Of a stretch of DNA of 64,000 nucleotides, positions 37,195 through 44,523 are shown piece after piece. Under the pieces are notes generated by a model that did no database searches, was not told the DNA's origin, and saw only the letters and a program-made list of their open reading frames with translations. The stretch is from contig NZ_JBFUPW010000004.1 in NCBI RefSeq assembly GCF_041360795.1, forward strand, positions 1 to 64,000. Direction: 5' to 3'. Origin of the DNA: Arthrobacter_E sp041360795 (GTDB taxonomy: Bacteria; Actinomycetota; Actinomycetes; Actinomycetales; Micrococcaceae). The position numbers were made by a program, and so were the translations under genes. Every line of letters begins with the position of its first letter. Within the stretch, counting starts at the first letter, position 1.

Positions 37195-37244
37195 GCGTTT
37201 CACTCGTAATGAAAAGGTCATCAGTTCGATTCTGATAGGAAGCT
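37195..37244 (+). pseudogene. 3' fragment of tRNA-Thr left at attR
   Basis: The 50 bases from GCGTTTCACTCG to the discriminator are identical to the intact tRNA, but the acceptor and D-arm 5' half are missing, so this is not a functional tRNA. Confidence 0.9.
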
Positions 37245-37251
37245 CGGACAC

Positions 37252-37287
37252 GGCGAAGGCCCCCAGGAGTTCCTGGGGGCCTTCGCC
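37252..37287. terminator. Copy of the tRNA-Thr terminator at attR
   Basis: It is the same 36-base palindrome as at 31699-31734 with one base changed at the centre. It now faces the aldo/keto reductase gene and may serve as its terminator. Confidence 0.7.
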
Positions 37288-37340
37288 GTTCCCTGACCCT
37301 TCGGTCAGGGCAGGACGGGACCGGTCGGTCGGATCACCGA

Positions 37341-38180
37341 TCAGGCGAAGTCGGATACCGCCGGGTCGGGACCGATGCGGCCTTCGGCGCCGCGGTCCAG
37401 GCTGCTCAGCGCCGTGATGTCCTCGTCATCCAGCGTCACATCCAGCGCCGCGAGGTTCTCCACGATCCGGCTCTGCGTGACGGACTTGGGGATGACGACG
37501 TTGCCGATGGCCAGGTGCCAGGCGATGACGACCTGGGCCGGAGTGGCGCCGTGCTTCTCGGCGATGCGGACCACCTCGGGGTCGCTCAGCAGCTCGCCGC
37601 CCTGACCCAGCGGGGACCAGGCCTGGGTGAGAATGCCCTTGCCCGCGTTGTACTCGCGCAGTGCGGACTGATTGAAGTACGGGTGCAGTTCGATCTGGTG
37701 GATCGCGGGCACCACGCCCGTGGCCTCGATGAGCTCATCGATGGCCTCAGCGGTGAAGTTGCAGACGCCGATGGACGTCACGTGGCCGCGCTTCTGCAGC
37801 TCGACCAGGGCCTTCCAGGTGTCCACGTAGGTGCCGCGCTGCGGCTGCAGCCAGTGGATCAGGTACAGATCGAGGTGATCCAGGCCGAGGCGGTCCAGGG
37901 ACTCCTCGAAGGCCGCGAGGGTCTTCTCGTAGCCCTGGTCGGAGTTCCACAGCTTGGTGGTGATGAAGAGGTCCTTGGGGTCCAGGCCGGACGCCGCGAT
38001 CGCGCGGCCCACTCCCGCCTCGTTGCCGTAGATCTTGGCGGTGTCGATGTGGCGGTAACCGGCGTCGAAGGCCTGGCCGACCACGGTCTCCGCGACGTCG
38101 TCGGCCACCTGCCACACGCCGTAGCCGAGCTGGGGGATGGTGTTGCCATCGTTGAAAGTGAGATCTGGGTTTGCGCTCAT
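37341..38180 (-). CDS. Aldo/keto reductase
   Basis: This 279-residue NADPH-dependent reductase has the full catalytic tetrad: Asp46 and Tyr51 (HIDTAKIYGNE), Lys76 (TTKLWN) and His109 (LIHWLQ). The cofactor site IPKSVTQSRIVENL is at the C-terminal side. It is similar to 2,5-diketo-gluconate reductase types. The upstream GAAGGATGG is a good ribosome site for the ATG at 38180. Confidence 0.93.
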   Translation of the reverse strand: MSANPDLTFNDGNTIPQLGYGVWQVADDVAETVVGQAFDAGYRHIDTAKIYGNEAGVGRAIAASGLDPKDLFITTKLWNSDQGYEKTLAAFEESLDRLGLDHLDLYLIHWLQPQRGTYVDTWKALVELQKRGHVTSIGVCNFTAEAIDELIEATGVVPAIHQIELHPYFNQSALREYNAGKGILTQAWSPLGQGGELLSDPEVVRIAEKHGATPAQVVIAWHLAIGNVVIPKSVTQSRIVENLAALDVTLDDEDITALSSLDRGAEGRIGPDPAVSDFA

Positions 38181-38264
38181 GGCGCCATCCTTCCAAAGGA
38201 AGCTGTCACGCCACCAGACACAAAGCTCCCGGTTCTCTGTCAGCGAATCCGGGAATAGATCCGG

Positions 38265-38690
38265 TCACCGCCCGGATTGCTCAGCTTCGGAGATCAGAGA
38301 GCCGACGACGACGGCCCGCCGCCGCACGCTGTCCACATCGGTGGTGCCGAGCCGGGCCATCGTGGCCGCCTGGGCGGCGGTCGCCAGGTCGTTGCCGGCC
38401 CGGGAGAGCAGACGGTGCAAGGGGGCCAGCTCCGGCGGGATGTCCAGGCCGTCGCTCGGGGTGCTCCGCTGTGCCTCCACGCAGATCGCGCGGACCCGTG
38501 GGAGCAGCGCGGCCAGTTCGTCGGCGATGGGCAGCAGTTCCGCGTAGAGGGCGTCGTCGCTCACGCCGTCGAGCACCTGATGGAAGCGGTCGAGGCCGCG
38601 CCGGAAACGGTCGTGGGCACGCCGCCACAGGCCCTTGCCCAGTTCCGCGTCGTCACGACGGGCCTGCCTCAGTTCACTGAAGAGACCCAT
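38265..38690 (-). CDS. Conserved helical protein downstream of bpa, unknown function
   Basis: This 141-residue, all-helical protein has no signal peptide or recognisable catalytic motif. It starts three bases after the bpa stop, so the two are co-translated. That position suggests a link to the proteasome activator, but this is inference. Arg and Ala are abundant. Confidence 0.7.
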   Translation of the reverse strand: MGLFSELRQARRDDAELGKGLWRRAHDRFRRGLDRFHQVLDGVSDDALYAELLPIADELAALLPRVRAICVEAQRSTPSDGLDIPPELAPLHRLLSRAGNDLATAAQAATMARLGTTDVDSVRRRAVVVGSLISEAEQSGR

Positions 38691-38693
38691 GGG

Positions 38694-39365
38694 TCAGAGG
38701 TACTGGCCGAGGCCGGAGTCGGGTTCCTCGGGCCCGGCGTGCCGCGGGTTCTGCTGGGGTCGAGCCGGGGCCCGTTGCAGCTCGCCGTTGGCCCCGATCA
38801 CCACGCCAGGTGCCACCATGGTGCCGGGCGGGAGCTGCCGGAGCTGAGCGGCCATCTGTTCCCGGGCGGTCTGCTGGGCGGCGATCGCGGTCTGGATGCC
38901 GTGGAAGAGGCCTTCGAGCCAGCCGACGAGTTGGGCCTGAGCGACCCGCAGTTCCGCATCCGATGGCGCGGAATCCTCCGGGAACGGCAGCGAGATCCGT
39001 TCCAGTTCCTCCACGAGTTCCGGGGCCAGCCCGTCCTCGAGCTCCTTGATGGACCGTTCGTGGATCTCCGCCAGGCGCCCGCGGGCCGCGTCATCCAGCG
39101 GGGCCGCCTTCACTTCCTCCAGGAGCTGCCGGATCATCGTGCCGATCCGCATGACCTTGGCCGGCTCATCCACGAGCTCGAGCATGTTGCGGGGGCGGCG
39201 GTCCCCCTCGCCGCCGGGTCCCTGCTGCGCGCGGGGCTCCTGCGACCGGGGCTCCTGAGTGTCCCCCGGACCGTCGACCGGAGTCCCCTCGACGGGACGC
39301 CCCTCCACGGGACCCTCCTGCCCGGCCGCCCCTGCGGATTCCTGTGGCTTCGGCTCCTCACTCAT
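38694..39365 (-). CDS. bpa: Bacterial proteasome activator Bpa (PafE family)
   Basis: The 223-residue protein has a disordered Pro/Glu-rich N-terminus, a helical core (about residues 60-175, MLELVDEPAKVMRIGTMIRQ ...) and the C-terminal GQYL. That tetrapeptide is the anchor by which Bpa rings dock to the 20S proteasome and open its gate without ATP. Micrococcaceae carry 20S proteasomes; the prc genes are not in this window. A -10-like GAGTAT (39372-39377) ends six bases before the ATG. Confidence 0.9.
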   Translation of the reverse strand: MSEEPKPQESAGAAGQEGPVEGRPVEGTPVDGPGDTQEPRSQEPRAQQGPGGEGDRRPRNMLELVDEPAKVMRIGTMIRQLLEEVKAAPLDDAARGRLAEIHERSIKELEDGLAPELVEELERISLPFPEDSAPSDAELRVAQAQLVGWLEGLFHGIQTAIAAQQTAREQMAAQLRQLPPGTMVAPGVVIGANGELQRAPARPQQNPRHAGPEEPDSGLGQYL

Positions 39366-39385
39366 GGCCCCATACTCTCACGGGC

Positions 39386-39697
39386 TCAGCAGCACCGGCC
39401 CTGTGGATTCCGGTCCTGCCGATCGGTGCGGTCCCGCCAGAACTCCGCCTCACTCAGGGGCTCGTGACCGGGATGACGGGCCGCGTGGAACTCCAGGTAC
39501 TTCTCGTACGCGTCGGCTCCCAGAACCCCCCGGATCCCTCGCTTCAATGACTCCGCGCCGCGGGCCAGACGCTCCCACGGTGACGCGGGCCGGCCCGGAC
39601 GCACCCCCTGCGGCGTGGCCGGCGGCGGCGCGGCCGGCGGCAGCGGCTCCTCCGACGACGGCGGGACGGCCGCCGTCGTCGGGCTCTTGCGGTTCAT
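39386..39697 (-). CDS. YbdD/YjiX-family small protein (CstA partner)
   Basis: This 103-residue protein has a Pro-rich N-terminus, then the DUF466 core: YEKYLEFHAARHPGHEPLS followed by EAEFWRDRTDRQ and a Cys-Cys end. In Escherichia coli such proteins (YbdD, YjiX) work with CstA-type pyruvate transporters. The ATG shares one base with the cstA stop (TGATG), so translation is coupled. Confidence 0.88.
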   Translation of the reverse strand: MNRKSPTTAAVPPSSEEPLPPAAPPPATPQGVRPGRPASPWERLARGAESLKRGIRGVLGADAYEKYLEFHAARHPGHEPLSEAEFWRDRTDRQDRNPQGRCC

Positions 39698-41967
39698 CAG
39701 TGGTGCCCCGCGTCCGCGAGGCGCTCCGACGCCGGCACCTCCGCCCACTCCGCGGCGAGTTCGCGCTCGGCGGCGGTGGGGATCAGGCCCGCGGGCGCGA
39801 AGACCTTCGACGGCACGAACGGGTCCTCGTGATCCGTGACGGTCTCCCCGGCCCGGTGCGCCCGGAAGGCCCGGACAGTGGCGATCAGCGCGGTGACGAT
39901 GACGATGATCGCGAGGACCACGAACACCACGGACAGGATGCCCTGGATCATGGTGTTGCGGACCACGGCCTCCATGGCGGCCACGGTCTTCGCGGTGCCG
40001 AACGACGTCTTGCCGTCCGCGAGCGCCTTGCTGAAGGCGGCGTTGTTCGCGAAGTACCCGACGGCCGGGACGGTCGAGAAGATCTTCTGGAAGCTGGCGG
40101 TGATGGTGACCACCGCGGTGAAAGCCAGCGGCAGCGCCACCATCCAGAGCGCTCCGAAGCGGCCCTTCTTCGCGACGATCGCCAGGCAGACGGCCAGGGC
40201 GATCGCGGCCAGCAACTGGTTCGCGATGCCGAAGAGCGGGAACAGGGTGTTGATCCCGCCCAGCGGACCCGTGACGCCCATGATCAGGACCGCGCCCCAG
40301 GCCGCGACCATGACGGCCGTGCAGAGCCACGCTCCCGGGCGCCAGGAGGCATCCTTGAACTTCGGCACGAAGTTGCCGATCGAATCCTGCAGCATGAAGC
40401 GGGCCACGCGCGTTCCGGCGTCGACGGCCGTGAGGATGAACAGGGCCTCGAACATGATGGCGAAGTGGTACCAGAAGGCCGCCATCCCCGGACCCCCGAT
40501 GAACTGCTGCATGATGTGCGCCAGGCCGACCGCGAGGGTGGGCGCGCCACCCGAGCGGGAGATGATCGTCTGCTCCCCCACGGCCGCGGCCGCGTCCTTC
40601 AGCTCCGCCGGGGTCACGTTCACCCCGGCGAGGCCGAGCGAGTTCACCCACTGCGCGGCCTGCTCCACGGTGCCGCCGGTGAGGGCCAGCGGGGCGTTCA
40701 TGACGAAGTAGAGGCCACGGTCGATCGAGACGGCCGCCACCAGTGCCATGATCGCCACGAAGGACTCCATGAGCATGCCGCCGTAACCGATGTACCGGGT
40801 CTGGCGCTCCTTCTCGATCAGCTTGGGCGTAGTGCCGGAGGCGATTAATGCGTGGAACCCCGACAAGGCGCCGCACGCGATCGTGACGAAGAGGAACGGG
40901 AACAGCGCACCGGAGAACACCGGCCCGTTGTCCCGGCCCGCGAATTCGCTGAAGGCGGGGACGTTGATCTCGGGGCGGACCACCACGATCGCGACGGCCA
41001 GCAGCCCGATCACGCCGATCTTCATAAAGGTGGACAGATAGTCCCGCGGGGCCAGGAGCAACCAGACCGGAAGGATCGCGGCGACGAAACCGTAGACGAT
41101 GATCCCCCAGGCGATGGTGCTCTTGTCCAGGTGGAAGAACGCCGCGCCCCACTCGGTGTGGGCGACCCAGCCGCCTCCGATGATCGCGGCCATCAGGAGG
41201 ACGAAGCCGATGATGGAGATCTCCAGGACCTTACCGGGCCGGATGAACCGCAGGTAGACGCCCATGAAGAGGGCGATCGGGATGGTCATGGCCACGCTGA
41301 ACACACCCCAGGGGCTCTCGCCGAGAGCGTTGACCACCACGAGCGCCAGGATGGCGACGATGATCGCCATGATGAGCAGCGTCGCCAGCAGGGCCGCGGT
41401 GCCGCCCACCACGCCGAGCTCCTCGCGGGCCATCTGCCCGAGCGACCGGCCGCCGCGCCGCATCGAGAAGAACAGCACCAGGTAGTCCTGGACCGCTCCC
41501 GCGAGCACGACGCCCACGATGATCCAGATCGTCCCCGGGAGATAGCCCATCTGGGCGGCGATGACGGGGCCCACCAGGGGACCGGCGCCCGCGATCGCGG
41601 CGAAGTGATGGCCGAACAGGACGTTCCGGTCCGTGCGGACGTGGTCCTTGCCGTCGGCTTTGTACTCGGCCGGGGTGGCCCTTCGGTCATCCGGCCGGAT
41701 CAGCTTCCTCTCCAGGTACTTGGAGTAGAAGCGGTACGCGATCAGATAGGTGCAGACCGCGGCGAACACGAACCAGATCGCGTTGACCGTCTCCCCACGG
41801 ACGAGCGCGAGCATGACCCACGCCAGACCGCCGAGCAGGGCGATGGCCGCCCAGAGCGCGATCCGCGCGGGGGTCCAGCGCCGGGATTCGGCGTCGAGTC
41901 TCTCCGGTGCGACGGCGGCGGGCGGCAGAGTGCCGCCCCGCTCTCCCGTGCTGCGTGTACCGCTCAT
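39697..41967 (-). CDS. cstA: Carbon starvation protein CstA (pyruvate/peptide transporter)
   Basis: The 756-residue membrane protein has many transmembrane segments and the family signatures FGHHFAAIAGAGPLVGPVIA and GALSGFHALIASGTTPK. CstA proteins import pyruvate or peptides under carbon limitation. AGGAGG lies six bases before the chosen ATG; a Met 20 codons upstream is not supported. It is followed by the overlapping ybdD-like gene, the standard pairing. Confidence 0.94.
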   Translation of the reverse strand: MSGTRSTGERGGTLPPAAVAPERLDAESRRWTPARIALWAAIALLGGLAWVMLALVRGETVNAIWFVFAAVCTYLIAYRFYSKYLERKLIRPDDRRATPAEYKADGKDHVRTDRNVLFGHHFAAIAGAGPLVGPVIAAQMGYLPGTIWIIVGVVLAGAVQDYLVLFFSMRRGGRSLGQMAREELGVVGGTAALLATLLIMAIIVAILALVVVNALGESPWGVFSVAMTIPIALFMGVYLRFIRPGKVLEISIIGFVLLMAAIIGGGWVAHTEWGAAFFHLDKSTIAWGIIVYGFVAAILPVWLLLAPRDYLSTFMKIGVIGLLAVAIVVVRPEINVPAFSEFAGRDNGPVFSGALFPFLFVTIACGALSGFHALIASGTTPKLIEKERQTRYIGYGGMLMESFVAIMALVAAVSIDRGLYFVMNAPLALTGGTVEQAAQWVNSLGLAGVNVTPAELKDAAAAVGEQTIISRSGGAPTLAVGLAHIMQQFIGGPGMAAFWYHFAIMFEALFILTAVDAGTRVARFMLQDSIGNFVPKFKDASWRPGAWLCTAVMVAAWGAVLIMGVTGPLGGINTLFPLFGIANQLLAAIALAVCLAIVAKKGRFGALWMVALPLAFTAVVTITASFQKIFSTVPAVGYFANNAAFSKALADGKTSFGTAKTVAAMEAVVRNTMIQGILSVVFVVLAIIVIVTALIATVRAFRAHRAGETVTDHEDPFVPSKVFAPAGLIPTAAERELAAEWAEVPASERLADAGHH

Positions 41968-42051
41968 GGGGGCCTCCTGGGTGCATACGTCAGCGGATGC
42001 GACCGTGCAATGCTGCAGCGGTCCCACTAGGCACCCTAGTTCAGAGACACG

Positions 42052-43035
42052 TCACATGGTCAACAGGATTTTCCCTGTGTGCTGACCGGAATCGAAGTAC
42101 CGGTGGGCTTCGGCCACCTCGGCGAGCGGGAACGTCCGCGCGACCAGCGGGCGGACCGAGCCGTCGGCGATCAGCGGCCAGACCACGTCCCGGACGGCGT
42201 CCATGATGGCGGTCTTCTCCTCAACGGGCCGAGCCCGCAGCGTGGTGCCGATGACGGCGGCGCGCTTGCTCAGGAGCACGCCCAGATCGAGTTCCCCGCG
42301 GGCACCGCCCTGCAGGCCGATCACCACCAGCCTGCCGTGCACCTCCAGCGCGTCCAGATTGGCGGACAGGTACTTGGCGCCCACGACGTCGAGGATGACG
42401 TCCGCGCCATGCCCGCCGTTGGCTTCCCGAAGGGCCTCCGGGAAGCTCTGCGTCTTATAGTCGATCGCGATGTCGGCGCCGAGGAAGCCCCGTGCCGTGG
42501 CGACTTTCTCCGGGCTGCCCGCCGTCGTGGCCACGACCGAGCCGAGGGCCTTGGCGAGCTGGATGGCGAAGGCGCCGATCCCGCCCGTGGCACCGTGGAT
42601 GAGGACGGTCTCCCCCGCCTGCAGGCCGGCCGTCATGTAGAGATTGGAGTACACGGTGGCCACCACCTCGGGCAGGCCCGCGGCGGTCACCAGGTCGACG
42701 CCCTCCGGGATCCGGATCACCTGCCCGGCCGGCACGGCGACCTTCGAGGCGTAGCCGCCACCGGAGAGCAGGGCCACCACTTTCTCCCCCACGGCGAACG
42801 GGCGGGAGACGTCGGGACCGAAGCCCGCGATCCGGCCGGAGACCTCCAGACCGGGGATGTCGGAGGCGCCGGGCGGCGGCGGGTAGAACCCCCGGCGCTG
42901 CTGCACATCGGCCCGGTTCAGGCCTGCCGCGACGACGTCGATCAGGACTTCGCCCGGACCGGGCACCGGGTCCGGCGTTTCGGTCACCCGCAGGACTTCC
43001 GGGCCTCCCGGCTCGGTGATCTGGACGGCTCGCAT
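42052..43035 (-). CDS. Zinc-independent quinone oxidoreductase (MDR superfamily)
   Basis: This 327-residue NADPH:quinone reductase-like enzyme has the GroES-like N-terminal domain with GLNRADVQQRRGFYPPPPG and the nucleotide-binding IHGATGGIGAFAIQLAKA. The Zn ligands of alcohol dehydrogenases are absent. It is similar to PIG3/QOR proteins. The ATG before RAVQI is preferred over a GTG three codons upstream. Confidence 0.9.
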   Translation of the reverse strand: MRAVQITEPGGPEVLRVTETPDPVPGPGEVLIDVVAAGLNRADVQQRRGFYPPPPGASDIPGLEVSGRIAGFGPDVSRPFAVGEKVVALLSGGGYASKVAVPAGQVIRIPEGVDLVTAAGLPEVVATVYSNLYMTAGLQAGETVLIHGATGGIGAFAIQLAKALGSVVATTAGSPEKVATARGFLGADIAIDYKTQSFPEALREANGGHGADVILDVVGAKYLSANLDALEVHGRLVVIGLQGGARGELDLGVLLSKRAAVIGTTLRARPVEEKTAIMDAVRDVVWPLIADGSVRPLVARTFPLAEVAEAHRYFDSGQHTGKILLTM

Positions 43036-43075
43036 GGTCTCCACTCTCCTCTGGACGCTCTGGCCCCCCGTCTAT

Positions 43076-43120
43076 TGTGCACGGCGCCTCGTGTGCACGG
43101 CGCCCACTGTGAACGGCGCA
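43076..43120. repeat. Three 13-bp units at 16-bp spacing
   Basis: TGTGCACGGCGCC occurs at 43076 and 43092, and the variant TGTGAACGGCGCA at 43108. The array lies between the quinone oxidoreductase start and tRNA-Ser. It may be an operator array or a simple tandem repeat. Confidence 0.6.
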
Positions 43121-43220
43121 CGGGTGGTGGTGTCTCCGCAGGTCCTGCGCTCCTCCCTGTCCCCGGCGGCGCCGCGCACGTTTGGAGCGCGCGTCCGCGC
43201 TGTGAAACACTTTGATTTAG

Positions 43221-43308
43221 GGAAGGTTGTCCGAGCGGCCGAAGGAGCTGGTCTTGAAAACCAGTAGGCGGTAACCCCGTCTCATGGGTTCAAATCCCAT
43301 ACCTTCCG
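43221..43308 (+). tRNA. tRNA-Ser (anticodon TGA)
   Basis: Class II tRNA with acceptor GGAAGGT/ACCTTCC, anticodon loop CTTGAAA (TGA), a long variable arm and T-loop TTCAAAT. CCA is not encoded. It reads UCA codons. Confidence 0.96.
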
Positions 43309-43313
43309 CGGAC

Positions 43314-43347
43314 AAGGGCTCCGGGACCATCAGGTTCCGGGGCCCTT
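43314..43347 (+). terminator. tRNA-Ser(TGA) terminator
   Basis: AAGGGCTCCGGGACC pairs with GGTTCCGGGGCCCTT around ATCA and is followed by TTT. Confidence 0.8.
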
Positions 43348-43524
43348 TTTCATGCCGTGCCACCGCTCATGGCCCGGACCGCCGGGAGTTCACCCACCGG
43401 TCGGCAGCGAACCGTTGAAGAATGTCGGACCCCGGCGTTAGCGTCATCACTATCAGGGCACACGGGCTCCGCCCACCCTGGTCCGCCGGCGCACGGCGGC
43501 ACTTCCCTAGAAAGCGAGCGCATC

Positions 43525-44301
43525 ATGACCACCCCTACTTTCGCTCCCGGTGATCCCTGCTGGGCCGACCTGATGACGGACGATGTGGAAGCGGCCCAGA
43601 AGTTCTATGGCGAACTCCTGGGCTGGACCTTCGAAAGCGGTGACGAGGAGAAGTACGGCGGTTACGTGACCGCGTCCAAGGACGGCCGCCGCGTGGCCGG
43701 CCTCATGGCCAAGCAGCCGGACCAGCAGGAGATGCCGAGCACCTGGGGCATCTACCTCAAGAGCGACGACGCCGAGGCCACCGCCGCGGCAATCACCGCG
43801 GCGGGCGGACAGGTCGTCGTGCCGCCCATGACGGTCCCGGAGATGGGCGTCATGGCGATCGCCGAGGATCCCTCCGGCGCCTTCGTCGGTGTGTGGGAGC
43901 CCCTTTCCCACGGCGGCTACTCCCTGGTCAACGAACCCGGCGCCGTCGGCTGGCACGAACTGGCCAGCCGGAACTACGCCGCCGCGGTGGACTTCTACCG
44001 CAAGGCCTTCGGCTGGGACATCTCCGTCATGGAGGACACCGAGGACTTCCGCTACAGCACCCTCGGCGAAGGCGATCAGGCTCGTGCCGGACTGTTCGAC
44101 GCCGCGAAGTTCCTCCCCGAGGGAGTGCCGTCGAACTGGCTCATCTACCTCGTGGTGGACAACGCCGACGAGGCCGCCCGGAAGGTCACCGAGCTCGGAG
44201 GCCGCGTCCTGGAGGAGCCGCGGGACGATCCCCACGGCCGGCACGCGCGCGTCACCGATCCGTCCGGAGCGGTCTTCATGCTGCACCAGTCGCTGGTCTG
44301 A
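43525..44301 (+). CDS. Two-domain VOC-family protein
   Basis: The 258-residue protein has two glyoxalase-fold repeats, CWADLMTDDVEAAQKFYGELLGW (split here at about residues 10-30) and HELASRNYAAAVDFYRKAFGW (about 140-160). Each is followed by a DPSGAxF/V strand. Such proteins bind a metal and act as hydroxylases, glyoxalases or resistance proteins; the substrate is unknown. The ribosome site is weak (AAAGCGAG). Confidence 0.85.
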   Translation: MTTPTFAPGDPCWADLMTDDVEAAQKFYGELLGWTFESGDEEKYGGYVTASKDGRRVAGLMAKQPDQQEMPSTWGIYLKSDDAEATAAAITAAGGQVVVPPMTVPEMGVMAIAEDPSGAFVGVWEPLSHGGYSLVNEPGAVGWHELASRNYAAAVDFYRKAFGWDISVMEDTEDFRYSTLGEGDQARAGLFDAAKFLPEGVPSNWLIYLVVDNADEAARKVTELGGRVLEEPRDDPHGRHARVTDPSGAVFMLHQSLV

Positions 44302-44312
44302 GACCGGCCAGG

Positions 44313-44361
44313 TCCTGTGCCGTCCCCGTCCCGACGGGCGGTGACGGCACAGGATTTTTTT
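44313..44361 (+). terminator. Terminator after the VOC gene
   Basis: TCCTGTGCCGTC and GACGGCACAGGA form a 12-bp stem with an inner CCCGTC/GACGGG pair, followed by seven T residues. This is a classic intrinsic terminator. Confidence 0.93.
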
Positions 44362-44523
44362 CGCGCCGGATCTTGAAACAACAGTTTCTTTTCCCCGCAA
44401 CCCGGAGTTAACTCTCTCTTGGTGGACTAGGCTACGGACCCCTCGCTTTCCTGCTGGCGGTCCGAGCTCTCAGTCCGCCACAGGACACCGGATCTCACCC
44501 GATCTCTGGACAGAAAGAACCCC

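Larger units (their letters stand above)
31642..37288. mobile_element. Genomic island integrated in tRNA-Thr(CGT)
   Basis: Two 94-base direct repeats differing at a single base (31642-31735 and 37195-37288) bound a segment of about 5.5 kb. The left copy completes the tRNA; the right copy is only its 3' part plus terminator. Base composition inside is clearly lower in GC than the flanks. A decayed tyrosine integrase lies next to the right repeat. Cargo: a HEPN/Abi-like gene, a coupled unknown-PIN pair, and a HEPN gene with a small overlapping ORF. The island is probably immobile now because its integrase is broken. Confidence 0.88.
37195..37288 (+). repeat. attR: right 94-bp direct repeat
   Basis: It copies the 3' part of tRNA-Thr and its terminator; see attL. 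The junction with unrelated sequence at 37194/37195 marks the end of the homology. Confidence 0.93.
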
